A DNA stretch of 64,000 nucleotides from positions 1 through 64,000 of the forward strand of contig JAKPQH010000152.1 in the NCBI GenBank assembly GCA_029580855.1, given 5' to 3'. The DNA is from a bacterium. Lineage in GTDB: Bacteria; Methylomirabilota; Methylomirabilia; Methylomirabilales; 2-02-FULL-66-22. Every line of letters starts with the position of its first letter. Position 1 is the first letter of the stretch. The translations under genes were made by a program, and so were the position numbers. Positions 7,487 through 16,319 of this stretch are shown one piece after another. A model generated the notes under the pieces. It saw only the letters and a list, made by a program, of their open reading frames with translations, searched no databases and was not told the origin of the DNA.

Positions 7487-10400
7487 TCACGGGGAGGGCG
7501 CCGGGATGATCGCCACCCCTGTCGGCCTGACCCCAAGGGGCCCCTGGCTCGGGTCACCGAAGTCGCTGACGAGAGTGCGCGCTCCGGTCACAGGGTCGAT
7601 GCGGAAGATGCCGCCCGGGGAACTCTGCGTGAGCACGGACTGGACTGCCACAAGGATAGCCCCTGATGGTTCGACGACGAAGCCGCCGGGCGTGAACCCC
7701 ACGGGCCCCTGTGCCGGGTCTCCAAAAGCGCTGAGGATGGTCCGCGTGCCATCTGATGGATCCACTCGGAATAGCGTCCCGTTGAAGGCCGTCCCGGCAC
7801 CATCAAGAGTGAAGCTGGTAGTCACCAGGATCGTCCCCCCCGACTCAAGCGCGACGCCCACCGGGTAGTCCCCCCGCGGTCCTTGGTTGGCATCTCCGAA
7901 GTCGCTGAGAAGCTCTCGCACGCCCGAGGTCGGGTCTACCCGGAAGAGCACACCGCGAAAGCCCGTCCCTGTCTGACCGGTGGCAACGAGAATTCTCCCG
8001 ACGTGGTCCAGCGCCAGGCCGGACGGGTTTTCTCCCAACGGACCCTGCGCAGGATCGGTGAAATCGCTCAGAATCGTCCGCATGCCCGTCGCGGGATCGA
8101 CGCGGAACAGAAGATTCGGGTTCTCCTGGGGACCGCCCGGATCCGCGACGAGAATTGTTCCGGCACTCTCGATGGCCACGCCCAAGGGATCGGTCCCGAG
8201 GGGGCCTTGTGCGGCATTCGCAAAGTCGCTGAGAACTGTCCGTATGCCGGTCGCTGGGCTCACGCGGAAGAGCGTCCCTCGGTAACCGGCCCCGCTGGAA
8301 TTATCCGCCACCAAGATGCTGCCGCCTGATTCGACGGCTACAGCCCCCGGATCAGCGCCGATAGGGCCTTGCGCGCTGTCGTTGAAATCGCTGATCACGG
8401 TGCGGTTTCCCGTCGTCGGGTCGATACGGAAGAGGAAACCCCGATTGAATGCGCCAGCACCGAAATCGGCAACAACGATTCCCGCAAAGGTGGGCGATTT
8501 GGGCGGCTGTATGGCGAGACCAAACACCGCACGGTCGACGTTGACGACCGGAGTGCCGAGGCCGGTCGCCGCATCGATCGTGAGAAGCTGGCCTTCCGTT
8601 CCGCCACGCACGGCGGTCGCCCACAGCACGCCGTCTTTGTCGAAAGCAAGGCCGAAGACGTCCTTGGCGCCAAAGAGACCAATGTCCCCGACGACCGCGC
8701 CTGTCGCGGGGTCGAGTTCCAGGAAGCGGTCGCTTCCGGCAACGTCAGCCGCAGAGGCAAAGAGTCGCCCGCTCTGGTCGAAGACGAGAGCGTGGAACTC
8801 GCGTGGGCCGATCGTACCGACACGTTGGGCGGTACCGTTCGCGGGTGAGATCATCACAAGCTGATCGGTCTGGCGAAACTCGGGGCTCGGCCCGAGTTCG
8901 ATCCCGTAGAGCATGCCGTCGGCTGGGTTAAAGGTGAGTGACACCGCGTGGATCGGGATACCCGACGGCGCACCGAAGGCGCCGACTTCTGTGACCGCCA
9001 ACGACCCGTCCGGCTGGCGGCCGAGGGGATCCGCCACGAGCAACCGATCGAACGCCGCCACATAGAGCCGGGCCTGGTCATCAAAGGCGACCCCGAAGCC
9101 AAGGCCGCCATTGGGACGGCCGAGCGGGCCGACGAGACCTGTCGCACGATCGAGGACGGAGAGAAAACCCCCAGCACTCGCAGCCAGCAGTGTCCCCTCA
9201 GGGATGCTCGCGGGTCGGATCGTATTCGACGTCGGGTTCGATCCGAGCGCAACCTCGGCGCCGTCCGAGAAACCGTCGCCGTCGCTGTCGAACCTGGTCG
9301 GATCGGTGCCGCGAGCGACCTCCTGCGCGTCCGTAAGACCATCGCCATCGCTGTCGGCCACACGTGGGTTCGTGCCGAGGACGACCTCCTGGCCATCCGC
9401 GACGCCGTCCCCGTCAGTATCCCTGTTGTTCGGATCGGTACCGAGCGCCAGCTCGTCGCGATCGCCCAGACCGTCGCCGTCGCTGTCCACGGCCATGACG
9501 AGGATTCGCTTGCGGAGGAGCTCGTGCATTGTCGCGCCGGGGACCTCGGCCGCCACCGTATTGAACCCGGGGCACAGGACGAGGTCTGTGACTACCGACC
9601 CGCCGGTCGGCCGCTGAACCACGTTGGAGAAGACTTCGCCCGTCGCCTCGCACGTCACCGAGACCGCGATGGGCGCAGCCGTTGGCGGCGGGAACTCGCC
9701 CGGGATAAGATCCGGGTGCGGGCTCGCTCCCACCCGCACATCGCGGAGAAGCGTGCGGTCGGTCACCATGTTCTGAATGGTGTTGGGATCGAAAACCGGC
9801 CGACCGGCGTTCGCGAACGCGTCGGACAATTGGAGGTTACCCCCGGCGCCAGGGCGGCCAAGACCGCTTCGCTGCACGACCGAGAGAGTCCTGGCATTCA
9901 GAGGATCGATGATCGTGATCCCGCCGATGCCCCCATCGCCGCCGTTGGAACTTACCAAAGCGCTTGGTCCCTTGAACACGCCCCGGCCCGCGGCGACTCT
10001 CAGAGACCCTCCCGCGCCGCCGCCGCCACCGCCGCCGGAGTTGACGAACAGTCCTTCGATCTCTTCAACCGGAAGGCCCGCGATCGTGACGGCGTTCGGC
10101 AAGGTGACGGGGATCAGCATGCCTGCTCCGGCGTAGCATTCGGTACGCAGGGTAAGGTCCGCAATCGCCGAGCAGTCGGGAACCTCGACCCGTCCACCGT
10201 TGCCGCCGTTGCCCCCGCGCGCAGTCAACGGCGAATCGACGATGACGACGTCGGGCGTGACGATCCGGACGGCGCGGCCCGGTTCCCCGCCGGCGCCGCC
10301 TCCACCCCCGGGAACTCCGTGCACCTCGCCCCCACCGCCCGCGCCTCCACCTCCGCTCCCGAGGAGCGCCCCGAAGCCGTTGGCGCCCACGTTCACCCCA

Positions 10401-13400
10401 TCCGCGACGGCCGCGTCGATCACCTCGTACGCTGCTGTGAGAACATCAACGCCTAACTGGACTGAGCAGCTCGCGCCTCCGGAAGCAATACAGCCGACCA
10501 CCTCGATCAAGGTGCCGATGACATCCAACAGGTCAAAGTTGTCGTTCTCGCCAGGGCGGCCGCCCATGCCCTGGGGCTGATTGGTCACGAATCGGCAGTC
10601 ACCAGTGCGGCGGGGATTGTTGTGGTTGTCGCCGATGCAATCGTCCGCATCCTCCCCCCAGTTCTCTGGCTCCGCGCAATCGAAGCCGTCGTCACCGAGG
10701 AAACACCCGCTGTCGTTCCGGCCAAGACCACCCGAGCCTGCTCGCCCACCCGACGGCTTGAAGCCCGGTGCCCTTCCGAAGCCCCCTGCACCGTTCGCTC
10801 CATCGGCGGAAAGCGCTCCCTCGATGTACACCCGGCCGGTGGACTCGATGCTGGCGAGCGACGCCTGGGAGATCACGCTGGCTCCGGCGCCGATGCGAAC
10901 CTCCGAGAAGCGTCGCGTAGAGTCGGGCCCTGGGAACGGCGGAAGATTCAGTGTGCCACTGGTGGCAATGAGCTCGTCGAGTCCGAGGACAGTGAAGGGC
11001 ACCTCGGCCGACTGGCCGAACGCGCCGACGAGACGGATGGTGTAGGATCGACTCTGCCCTTCCCCGAGCGTGGGATCGGTCTTGATGTGGAGCATGAATC
11101 CCACGTCATTTCCGTTGGCGAAGAGGGGCCCGGTGGTAATGGCTGTCGTCGCATTCCCGGCGGGATCGCGAACCTCGACCGTCATGCCGGCGGTGAGGTT
11201 CGTCCCGCGGACGCGCACCGGAACATGGAGCCCCTCCTGCGCCGAGGCCGGTTCGATCAGCGTGATGGTCGGCGCAAGAGGCGACGGGGAGGGAACGGGC
11301 TCATCTATCGCCAGGATGGAGAAGTGACTGACTTGGGTGACGGCGTGACTCCCGTCCTCGAGCACGGTGCCGATTATGCCCTCGTTCCGCATAAACAGAC
11401 CGGTGGCCGGATCCACGATGCTCACCGGCAGATGTGTCCCCGGCAGGATGAAGCGGGCGAGGGGAAGGGTGACCGTGGCGGGCGCATTGAACACGAGTCC
11501 AGCCGGTCCGAGTCGCACCGCCGCGAGCATGCGCCGGCCGGACTCAGGCGCGGGCTGGGACGGTCCGACAAGGTTCTCAATCGATACGTCCGTGTCGGCG
11601 GGCAGTGCACCAGCGGAGATCGCGACCTCCGCCTCTCCTTCCTCCGAGGGAACGCGACCGCCGACCGACGCAAGCACGCGGGTTCGCCCGGGAATGACAG
11701 GAGGCGGTAGGATCCGGACGGTCGCTTCGCCCACCACGGTCGGGTCCACCTCGAGCGCTGCCCGCACGGTGACCGTGGCGCCCGGCGGGACACTGGCCGG
11801 CGCCGTATAAAGACCCGCCGGTGTGATCGTCCCGACAGTCGAGCTGCCCCCCGGTAATCCATTCACGCTCCACGCCACCTGCGTCGAGGGCGCCGACACC
11901 ACGATCGGCTTGAATTGCTCGCGTCCGCCGACGGCGACGCTAGCCGTGGCGGGGGCCAGCGTGACTGCCATCGGCATCGAAAACACACCCTCGCTCACGG
12001 CGACACCGGCCCGATTCGAGACGATGAACTTCCCGATCCCGGCACCTGGCGGCACCAGCGCCTTGATTGACGTCGCACTCACCGAGGTAATCTGGGCAGG
12101 AATCTGGGACAGAGTAACGACATTGGTTTCCGGCTGGTCAGCATCGAAGCTCGTGCCGGTTATGACGACCTCGGTTCCCGCCGCGCCGGACCCTGGCGTG
12201 AACCCGGTGATGGCCAGGGGAACGGAGCCGCCCGATACCACGAGCGTGAGAGTCGTCTCGAGCGTGTTGCTGGTGTTGCCATCGCGGTCGATGAGGGTCG
12301 CCTGGACCGTGTACGTCCCGAGAGGTGAGCGCGCGTCAAAGGTAAGGAGGGAACGCGCGGTCGATCCCGTGGACCCCGCGATCCCGACGGCCTTGGCGGC
12401 GAGCTCGTTCATCGTGTCGCGGCCTGTCGGATCGACCACGCGCACGCGGACGCGTGCCACATCTCCATTTGGGTCGGTCCACCGGAGCGTGAATTGCGGG
12501 GTCAATTTGTTCCGGACGCCGCGACCATTGGATCCGTAGCTGACCTCTGCCGGCCGATTCCAGGTGTCGGGTGTTACCCGCAGCTCTTCGAGTACCGGGG
12601 CGGCTCCCCCGGTCGTCGCGCCGATGAGATCCACCGAGAACAGCAGCGTGTTGCTGACGTTGCCGGCGCGATCGCGCAGACGTAGCGTGAAGGCGTTGGT
12701 GCCGAAAAAGAGGGCGCTGGCGTCGACCGACAGCGAGGCCTGCCCCGACTGGCCCCGGATACCGAGAATCCCAGCCGGGATGGTTGCTGTCACGTGATTT
12801 CCCGATATGAAGATCTGGGTGCGTTCGAGCGCGACGATGTCTCCCTCGGCATCCGTGTAATCGAAACTGACGCCGAGTGTGCCGCCGAGGGGGATCGATG
12901 GTGGCGCAACGAGGTTGGAGATTGTAGGCTCACTGGAGATCGCAGGTTTCGCGGAGATGGTGACGCGATCGGCCGGGCTGCTCAGCGCCCCGTCGTTGAC
13001 GATAAGTTGCACGACGTAGGTGCCGGTGACATCCACGACAAATGTTGGACTCACGGCATTCGCGCTGCTCAGCGTCGCGCTGCTGCCCGTGGGCCGTTCG
13101 CTGAATGACCATTGGTATGCGAGGCGGTCCCTATCCACGTCGGTGGACCCGCTGCCATCGAGTTGCACGGTGGCCCCGACGAACACGGTCTGATCTGGCC
13201 CGGCGTCGGCGACGGGGCGGGAGTTCTGCGTGGAAATCTTCACGCTGTCGGGCAAGCTGTGCCTCGTGCCATCGTTGACGATGAGCGCAACGATGTACGT
13301 GCCGGGCACATCGACGACAAAAGATGGATTGACCGTTTTCGGATTATGGAGTACCGCCGAACTGCCGCGGGGGCGAAAGAGGAAGGCCCACGCAAACGTC

Positions 13401-13771
13401 AGCGGGTCGCCGTCAGGGTCGCTGGACGCAGAGCCGCTCAAGGTCACGGTCGCGCCGACACTCACCGTCTGGTCGGGACCGGCATTCGCAATGGGGGCAC
13501 TCATGATGGCGCAGAGCGGCCGCGTGCATCTCGCGGTGCACATGGTAGCGTCGCGGAGGGTAATGCGGCCGTCGCCATCGGCGTCGCGCGGATCGGTGGG
13601 ACCGTTCGCGGGGGTATTACGGGCGTCGAGGATCAGGCCGATGTCCCGGCGGTCAATATCGTTATCGCCGTCAACGTCGCACGTCAGCGCATAGGCGGAT
13701 TGGACGAGTAAGCCAAGAGCGATAACCAGCAACCCAACGATCCGAAAAACGGATTTCCGCTCGGTGCGCAT
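7487..13771 (-). CDS. Giant multidomain secreted protein (dockerin-like, PKD, IPT, TSP3, propeller)
   Basis: 2094 residues from ATG 13771, chosen because a GGAGGGAGGGGG tract lies just upstream and a normal signal peptide starts there (hydrophobic 10-28, SAYA-L); the open frame runs on to 13906. In order: dockerin-like pair of calcium loops (DVDGDNDIDRRD, DADGDGRITLRD, about 30-80); two PKD domains (PIANAGPDQTV, RPVADAGPDQTV); bacterial Ig-like segments; an IPT/TIG domain (ITGFTPGSGAAGTEVVITG); a Gly-rich middle with Cys; four thrombospondin-type-3-like DSDGDG repeats; a beta-propeller-like region; and a C-terminal array of six near-identical blades ending in SDF-x-AQGPLG. No sorting signal is seen. 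Probably an extracellular adhesin or matrix component. The sigma-54 activator and winged-helix gene just upstream on the same strand are candidate regulators, by position only. Confidence 0.85.
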   Translation of the reverse strand: MRTERKSVFRIVGLLVIALGLLVQSAYALTCDVDGDNDIDRRDIGLILDARNTPANGPTDPRDADGDGRITLRDATMCTARCTRPLCAIMSAPIANAGPDQTVSVGATVTLSGSASSDPDGDPLTFAWAFLFRPRGSSAVLHNPKTVNPSFVVDVPGTYIVALIVNDGTRHSLPDSVKISTQNSRPVADAGPDQTVFVGATVQLDGSGSTDVDRDRLAYQWSFSERPTGSSATLSSANAVSPTFVVDVTGTYVVQLIVNDGALSSPADRVTISAKPAISSEPTISNLVAPPSIPLGGTLGVSFDYTDAEGDIVALERTQIFISGNHVTATIPAGILGIRGQSGQASLSVDASALFFGTNAFTLRLRDRAGNVSNTLLFSVDLIGATTGGAAPVLEELRVTPDTWNRPAEVSYGSNGRGVRNKLTPQFTLRWTDPNGDVARVRVRVVDPTGRDTMNELAAKAVGIAGSTGSTARSLLTFDARSPLGTYTVQATLIDRDGNTSNTLETTLTLVVSGGSVPLAITGFTPGSGAAGTEVVITGTSFDADQPETNVVTLSQIPAQITSVSATSIKALVPPGAGIGKFIVSNRAGVAVSEGVFSMPMAVTLAPATASVAVGGREQFKPIVVSAPSTQVAWSVNGLPGGSSTVGTITPAGLYTAPASVPPGATVTVRAALEVDPTVVGEATVRILPPPVIPGRTRVLASVGGRVPSEEGEAEVAISAGALPADTDVSIENLVGPSQPAPESGRRMLAAVRLGPAGLVFNAPATVTLPLARFILPGTHLPVSIVDPATGLFMRNEGIIGTVLEDGSHAVTQVSHFSILAIDEPVPSPSPLAPTITLIEPASAQEGLHVPVRVRGTNLTAGMTVEVRDPAGNATTAITTGPLFANGNDVGFMLHIKTDPTLGEGQSRSYTIRLVGAFGQSAEVPFTVLGLDELIATSGTLNLPPFPGPDSTRRFSEVRIGAGASVISQASLASIESTGRVYIEGALSADGANGAGGFGRAPGFKPSGGRAGSGGLGRNDSGCFLGDDGFDCAEPENWGEDADDCIGDNHNNPRRTGDCRFVTNQPQGMGGRPGENDNFDLLDVIGTLIEVVGCIASGGASCSVQLGVDVLTAAYEVIDAAVADGVNVGANGFGALLGSGGGGAGGGGEVHGVPGGGGGAGGEPGRAVRIVTPDVVIVDSPLTARGGNGGNGGRVEVPDCSAIADLTLRTECYAGAGMLIPVTLPNAVTIAGLPVEEIEGLFVNSGGGGGGGAGGSLRVAAGRGVFKGPSALVSSNGGDGGIGGITIIDPLNARTLSVVQRSGLGRPGAGGNLQLSDAFANAGRPVFDPNTIQNMVTDRTLLRDVRVGASPHPDLIPGEFPPPTAAPIAVSVTCEATGEVFSNVVQRPTGGSVVTDLVLCPGFNTVAAEVPGATMHELLRKRILVMAVDSDGDGLGDRDELALGTDPNNRDTDGDGVADGQEVVLGTNPRVADSDGDGLTDAQEVARGTDPTRFDSDGDGFSDGAEVALGSNPTSNTIRPASIPEGTLLAASAGGFLSVLDRATGLVGPLGRPNGGLGFGVAFDDQARLYVAAFDRLLVADPLGRQPDGSLAVTEVGAFGAPSGIPIHAVSLTFNPADGMLYGIELGPSPEFRQTDQLVMISPANGTAQRVGTIGPREFHALVFDQSGRLFASAADVAGSDRFLELDPATGAVVGDIGLFGAKDVFGLAFDKDGVLWATAVRGGTEGQLLTIDAATGLGTPVVNVDRAVFGLAIQPPKSPTFAGIVVADFGAGAFNRGFLFRIDPTTGNRTVISDFNDSAQGPIGADPGAVAVESGGSILVADNSSGAGYRGTLFRVSPATGIRTVLSDFANAAQGPLGTDPLGVAIESAGTILVADPGGPQENPNLLFRVDPATGMRTILSDFTDPAQGPLGENPSGLALDHVGRILVATGQTGTGFRGVLFRVDPTSGVRELLSDFGDANQGPRGDYPVGVALESGGTILVTTSFTLDGAGTAFNGTLFRVDPSDGTRTILSAFGDPAQGPVGFTPGGFVVEPSGAILVAVQSVLTQSSPGGIFRIDPVTGARTLVSDFGDPSQGPLGVRPTGVAIIPAPSP
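7500..8520 (-). repeat. Six in-frame blades of about 168 bp
   Basis: The 3' end of the giant gene carries six tandem copies of a roughly 56-codon unit. Each reads LFRVDP-TG-RT(V/I)LSDF-AQGPLG, then a G(V/F)A(V/I)E-G-ILVA strand. Copies differ mostly at loop positions. The pattern resembles NHL or SMP-30-type beta-propeller blades, so six blades would close one propeller. This is a protein-level repeat, not a DNA array. Confidence 0.7.
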
Positions 13772-14101
13772 GGCCCCCTCCCTCCCGCGGCGCCCAATCG
13801 CGGATGTCTGCGACGTCTGTTGTGTTTGCCTCAGGGTTTCACGGCCACCTTTCTCGATAGTCCGCTTCGTAGCCGATTTATCTCCTTCGCCGTCTTCGAA
13901 ACGCACGGGTATTGGCCTGTCACCGGGCCATGCGACAGGCCGCTTGCCCCCGCAGCAAGCGTGGAGTCCGCACCGATGGAGTCCACCAGCATCACGCTGT
14001 CACACGTGGTGGAGAGCCCCCGGTGTTCGTTCAGTCAGAATTTCTCCCGCACAACGCTCCCCGTCTCGATCGGATCCACCTGGCTGGTTCCAGGGCTGTT
14101 T
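13772..14101. other. Leader and intergenic region upstream of the giant protein gene
   Basis: No gene is supported here. On the minus strand it holds the ribosome binding site for the giant gene (next to 13772) and a perfect 8-bp hairpin at 13914-13941. The open frame of the giant gene continues to 13906, but that extension is Arg/Thr/Gln-rich and lacks a second ribosome binding site. No sigma-54 type GG-N10-GC element could be assigned with confidence. Confidence 0.4.
13914..13941 (-). other. Stem-loop in the putative leader of the giant gene
   Basis: GGCCTGTC (13914-13921) and GACAGGCC (13934-13941) are perfect inverted repeats around a 12-base loop. It lies about 145 bases upstream of the giant gene start on the transcribed side, so it could be a leader structure or a protein site. 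No T-tract follows on either strand, so it is not a standard terminator. Confidence 0.35.
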
Positions 14102-14560
14102 TCAGGTTTGAATTGGCACCGTCGGATCACAGCGTACATGGCCCTTTTTTCTGTTGGCGCCTCCGGCTCGGACAGCCCGACGCTTAGGAGCCGTTACGAA
14201 ATAACTTGTCCATTCTTGGATTTCTTTACGGCTCCTTATGCCGTTTACGAAATTTCTCCTGTCACGTTTATTCTTTAACAACGGCTTACCGCTGCGGGGT
14301 GCGGTTGCCGCCGTATCCGGCGCAGGCGCGAGCCGGTAATACGGCGGGACGCCCGCTCGTCTTGTTTCGACAAGGGTGCCCTTCGAGACAAGGAGGGCAA
14401 GGGCGCGCTCCGCGTCTCCAAGCGGAGACGCGCCGCGCTCCTCGCTGAGCCACCACCGGGCGACGCCGTCGGCCGTCGTCTTGGCCCCCGGATGATCGAG
14501 CAGATAACGTAGGATCGCACAGGACAGTCTCCTGTGTACTTCGGCGCAACTTCCTTTCAT
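14102..14560 (-). CDS. Small winged-helix-like protein of unknown function
   Basis: 152 residues from ATG 14560. Residues 8-75 look like a winged helix: LSCAILRYLLDHPGAKTTADGVARWWL, a short polar turn, DAERALALLVSKGTLVETR as recognition helix and strand, then the wing GVPPYYRLAP. The last 60 residues are basic and less convincing, and they coincide with AT-richer DNA carrying inverted and direct repeats (14186-14260), so the true C-terminus may have been altered. It lies between the sigma-54 activator and the giant secreted protein gene on the same strand and may regulate one of them; this rests on position. Specific family not recognised. Confidence 0.5.
   Translation of the reverse strand: MKGSCAEVHRRLSCAILRYLLDHPGAKTTADGVARWWLSEERGASPLGDAERALALLVSKGTLVETRRAGVPPYYRLAPAPDTAATAPRSGKPLLKNKRDRRNFVNGIRSRKEIQEWTSYFVTAPKRRAVRAGGANRKKGHVRCDPTVPIQT
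14186..14260. repeat. Inverted and direct repeat cluster in AT-rich DNA
   Basis: AGGAGCCGT (14186-14194) and ACGGCTCCT (14228-14236) form a perfect 9-bp inverted repeat with a 33-base spacer. In addition, GCCGTTACGAAAT (from 14190) recurs almost exactly as GCCGTTTACGAAAT (from about 14240). The stretch is much less GC-rich than its surroundings and lies inside the 3' part of the winged-helix reading frame. It could be a recombination scar, a small mobile-element end or a protein-binding region. Confidence 0.4.
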
Positions 14561-14860
14561 GAGCTTCTTTCCTGCGGAGCGAGGCGTGAGAGCGACACGC
14601 TCTTAGCAAGCGCAATGCCCGGTCCGCGAACGATCGGAACTCCTTGATTTCGTTTGGGCGTTTGGTCGCTGACGCTCTTGCCCTGACGTCCAGGATGGGC
14701 CGTTGACAGCCCGGTTCTCCGGGCTCTCTCGGGCGACCGCCGGGAGTTGTCGCGGGTATGGGCACTGCGTCACGCATGACCCACCCCGGGCTCTGAGTGA
14801 CCGAGGTGGTCGGTGGACATGACATGCGGAAGAGAGAGACAGCAGACAGTGCGAGGGCGG
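14561..14860. other. Intergenic region with a tight hairpin
   Basis: No coding sequence is supported. A perfect 7-bp stem with a four-base loop, AGCCCGG-TTCT-CCGGGCT, sits at 14709-14726 between the activator stop and the winged-helix start, both on the minus strand. No T-run follows it. It could attenuate or protect the transcript. Nothing else recognised. Confidence 0.35.
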
Positions 14861-16228
14861 TCAGCGTTTGGAAAGTTGGTGTTTCTTGATGAGGCGTCCA
14901 AGGGTGCGCCGGCCGGTGCGAGCCGCGCCGGCCGCGCTGGTCACATTGCCGCGATGGATCTGTAGCAACTCTTCGAGATATGCTTTCTCGAACTGTGCGA
15001 TGACCTGCGCTTTGCGCTGTCGAAAGGAGGAGCCAGGGGCGTCCGATGGATGGAACGGCATGCGAGGGATCGGGAGGTCTTCCGCTTCGATGGTCTCGGC
15101 CTCGGTCAGGGCCAGCGCCTGCTCCAGGACATTCTCCAGCTCGCGCACGTTCCCCGGCCACGCGTGGTGACCGAGAGCTTCCACCGCGCGGGCGCTCAAG
15201 CGCCGCCGCTTCGCCCCCTGAGCGGCGTGGCGGGCGAGGAAGTGGGCGACGAACAGCGGTATGTCACCGCGCCGCTCACGCAACGGCGGCAAAGTGAGGG
15301 TCAGGACGGCCAGTCGATAGAAGAGGTCCTTCCGGAAGGTTCCTTCCCGGACTTTCTCGGCCAGGTTGCCGTTGGATGCCGCGAAGATGCGCACGTCGGC
15401 CTGTCGCCGCTTCGGCGACCCAACCACGTGGTATGTCCTGTCCTCCAGAAGGCGGAGGAGCTTGACCTGTGCGCTCACGCTCAGGGCCTCGATCTCGTCC
15501 AGGAAGAGAATCCCGCCTTCGGCCTCGGCCACGAGGCCCGGCCGACCGGCGCCGGCGCCGGTGAAGGCCCCCGCCTCGTGTCCGAACAGCTCGCGCTCGA
15601 ACAACTCCAGGGAGATTGCCCCGCAGTTCACGGGCAAGAACGGCTTTCCGGCGCGCCGGCCAAGATTGTGCAGCACCTCCGCGCAGAGCCCTTTGCCTGT
15701 GCCGGTTTCGCCGGTGAGGAGCACGGGGGCCTCGTGTCGCGCGATCAATGGCAGCTTCCGCTTCACCACCACGAACGCCGGATCCTCGCCGACCAGGTGG
15801 CCGAGGCCGACGGTGTCGTGGGTGCTTTCCGCAGATGCCCTGCACCCCGATGCCCGGCTGTCCAGCAGCAGCCGTCGCACCCGGGCCAGCACTTCCGTCT
15901 CGCGGAGCGGCGGTACCAAGAAGTCCCCGGTTCGGAACGGAACATCCTCGAGCTGCGCCAGGTCCTGAGCCCGCAGGACCGGGAGTAGCGGGATGCCGGG
16001 GTGTCCCGATTGCAGCCTGTCCAGGAGCTGCCTAGCCGGTTCGGCGGGTGCCGACAGCACCAGAACGATCAGGTCGCCCCTGACGCCGCGGCTTGCTGCC
16101 CCGACCGCGGGCTCCGCTGGGGCAAACTCCACTTGCCACCGTTCGTCCCGCTTGAGGATTTCGTGGATCTGGGATCCGAGCGGTCGTCCCGGGTGCTCAT
16201 CGAGGATGCTTATGAGTGGCCGGAGCAT
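14861..16228 (-). CDS. Sigma-54-dependent transcriptional activator (NtrC family)
   Basis: 455 residues; ATG 16228 has GGAGGCG seven bases upstream. The N-terminal 120 residues are receiver-like but degenerate, without a clear acidic pocket, so phosphorylation by a kinase is doubtful. The AAA+ domain (about 145-365) has Walker A GETGTGKG (173-180), intact sigma-54 contact loop GAFTGA (220-225), Walker B GGILFLDEIE (238-247) and the FRKDLFYRL arginine-finger region (298-306). A Fis-type helix-turn-helix closes the protein (about 420-452, RGNVTSAAGAARTGRRTLGRLIKK). It should melt sigma-54 promoters. Neighbouring minus-strand genes for the large secreted proteins are plausible targets, as such regulators often control exopolysaccharide and surface-protein loci. 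That link is inference. Confidence 0.9.
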   Translation of the reverse strand: MLRPLISILDEHPGRPLGSQIHEILKRDERWQVEFAPAEPAVGAASRGVRGDLIVLVLSAPAEPARQLLDRLQSGHPGIPLLPVLRAQDLAQLEDVPFRTGDFLVPPLRETEVLARVRRLLLDSRASGCRASAESTHDTVGLGHLVGEDPAFVVVKRKLPLIARHEAPVLLTGETGTGKGLCAEVLHNLGRRAGKPFLPVNCGAISLELFERELFGHEAGAFTGAGAGRPGLVAEAEGGILFLDEIEALSVSAQVKLLRLLEDRTYHVVGSPKRRQADVRIFAASNGNLAEKVREGTFRKDLFYRLAVLTLTLPPLRERRGDIPLFVAHFLARHAAQGAKRRRLSARAVEALGHHAWPGNVRELENVLEQALALTEAETIEAEDLPIPRMPFHPSDAPGSSFRQRKAQVIAQFEKAYLEELLQIHRGNVTSAAGAARTGRRTLGRLIKKHQLSKR

Positions 16229-16319
16229 GTGGCGCCTCCACCCAGGCGTGCGAGACGGCCAACCCGCGGCTCCGGCCAGGGATTGGCCGGAGCGTAGTCG
16301 GGTGCCGGCGGCGAGGCTG

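Noticed and set aside
7500..8520. Possible CRISPR or DNA repeat array
   Set aside because: The repeats are about 168 bp, in frame, and encode propeller blades without spacers.
8948..10456. A 502-codon plus-strand frame inside the giant gene
   Set aside because: Antisense shadow of the TSP3 and Gly-rich coding region; composition is Arg/Ala/Asp-rich without motifs.
13790..13906. Cyclic-di-GMP or other riboswitch in the giant gene leader
   Set aside because: Short purine-rich pieces are suggestive but the conserved core and paired stems of known classes could not be laid out.
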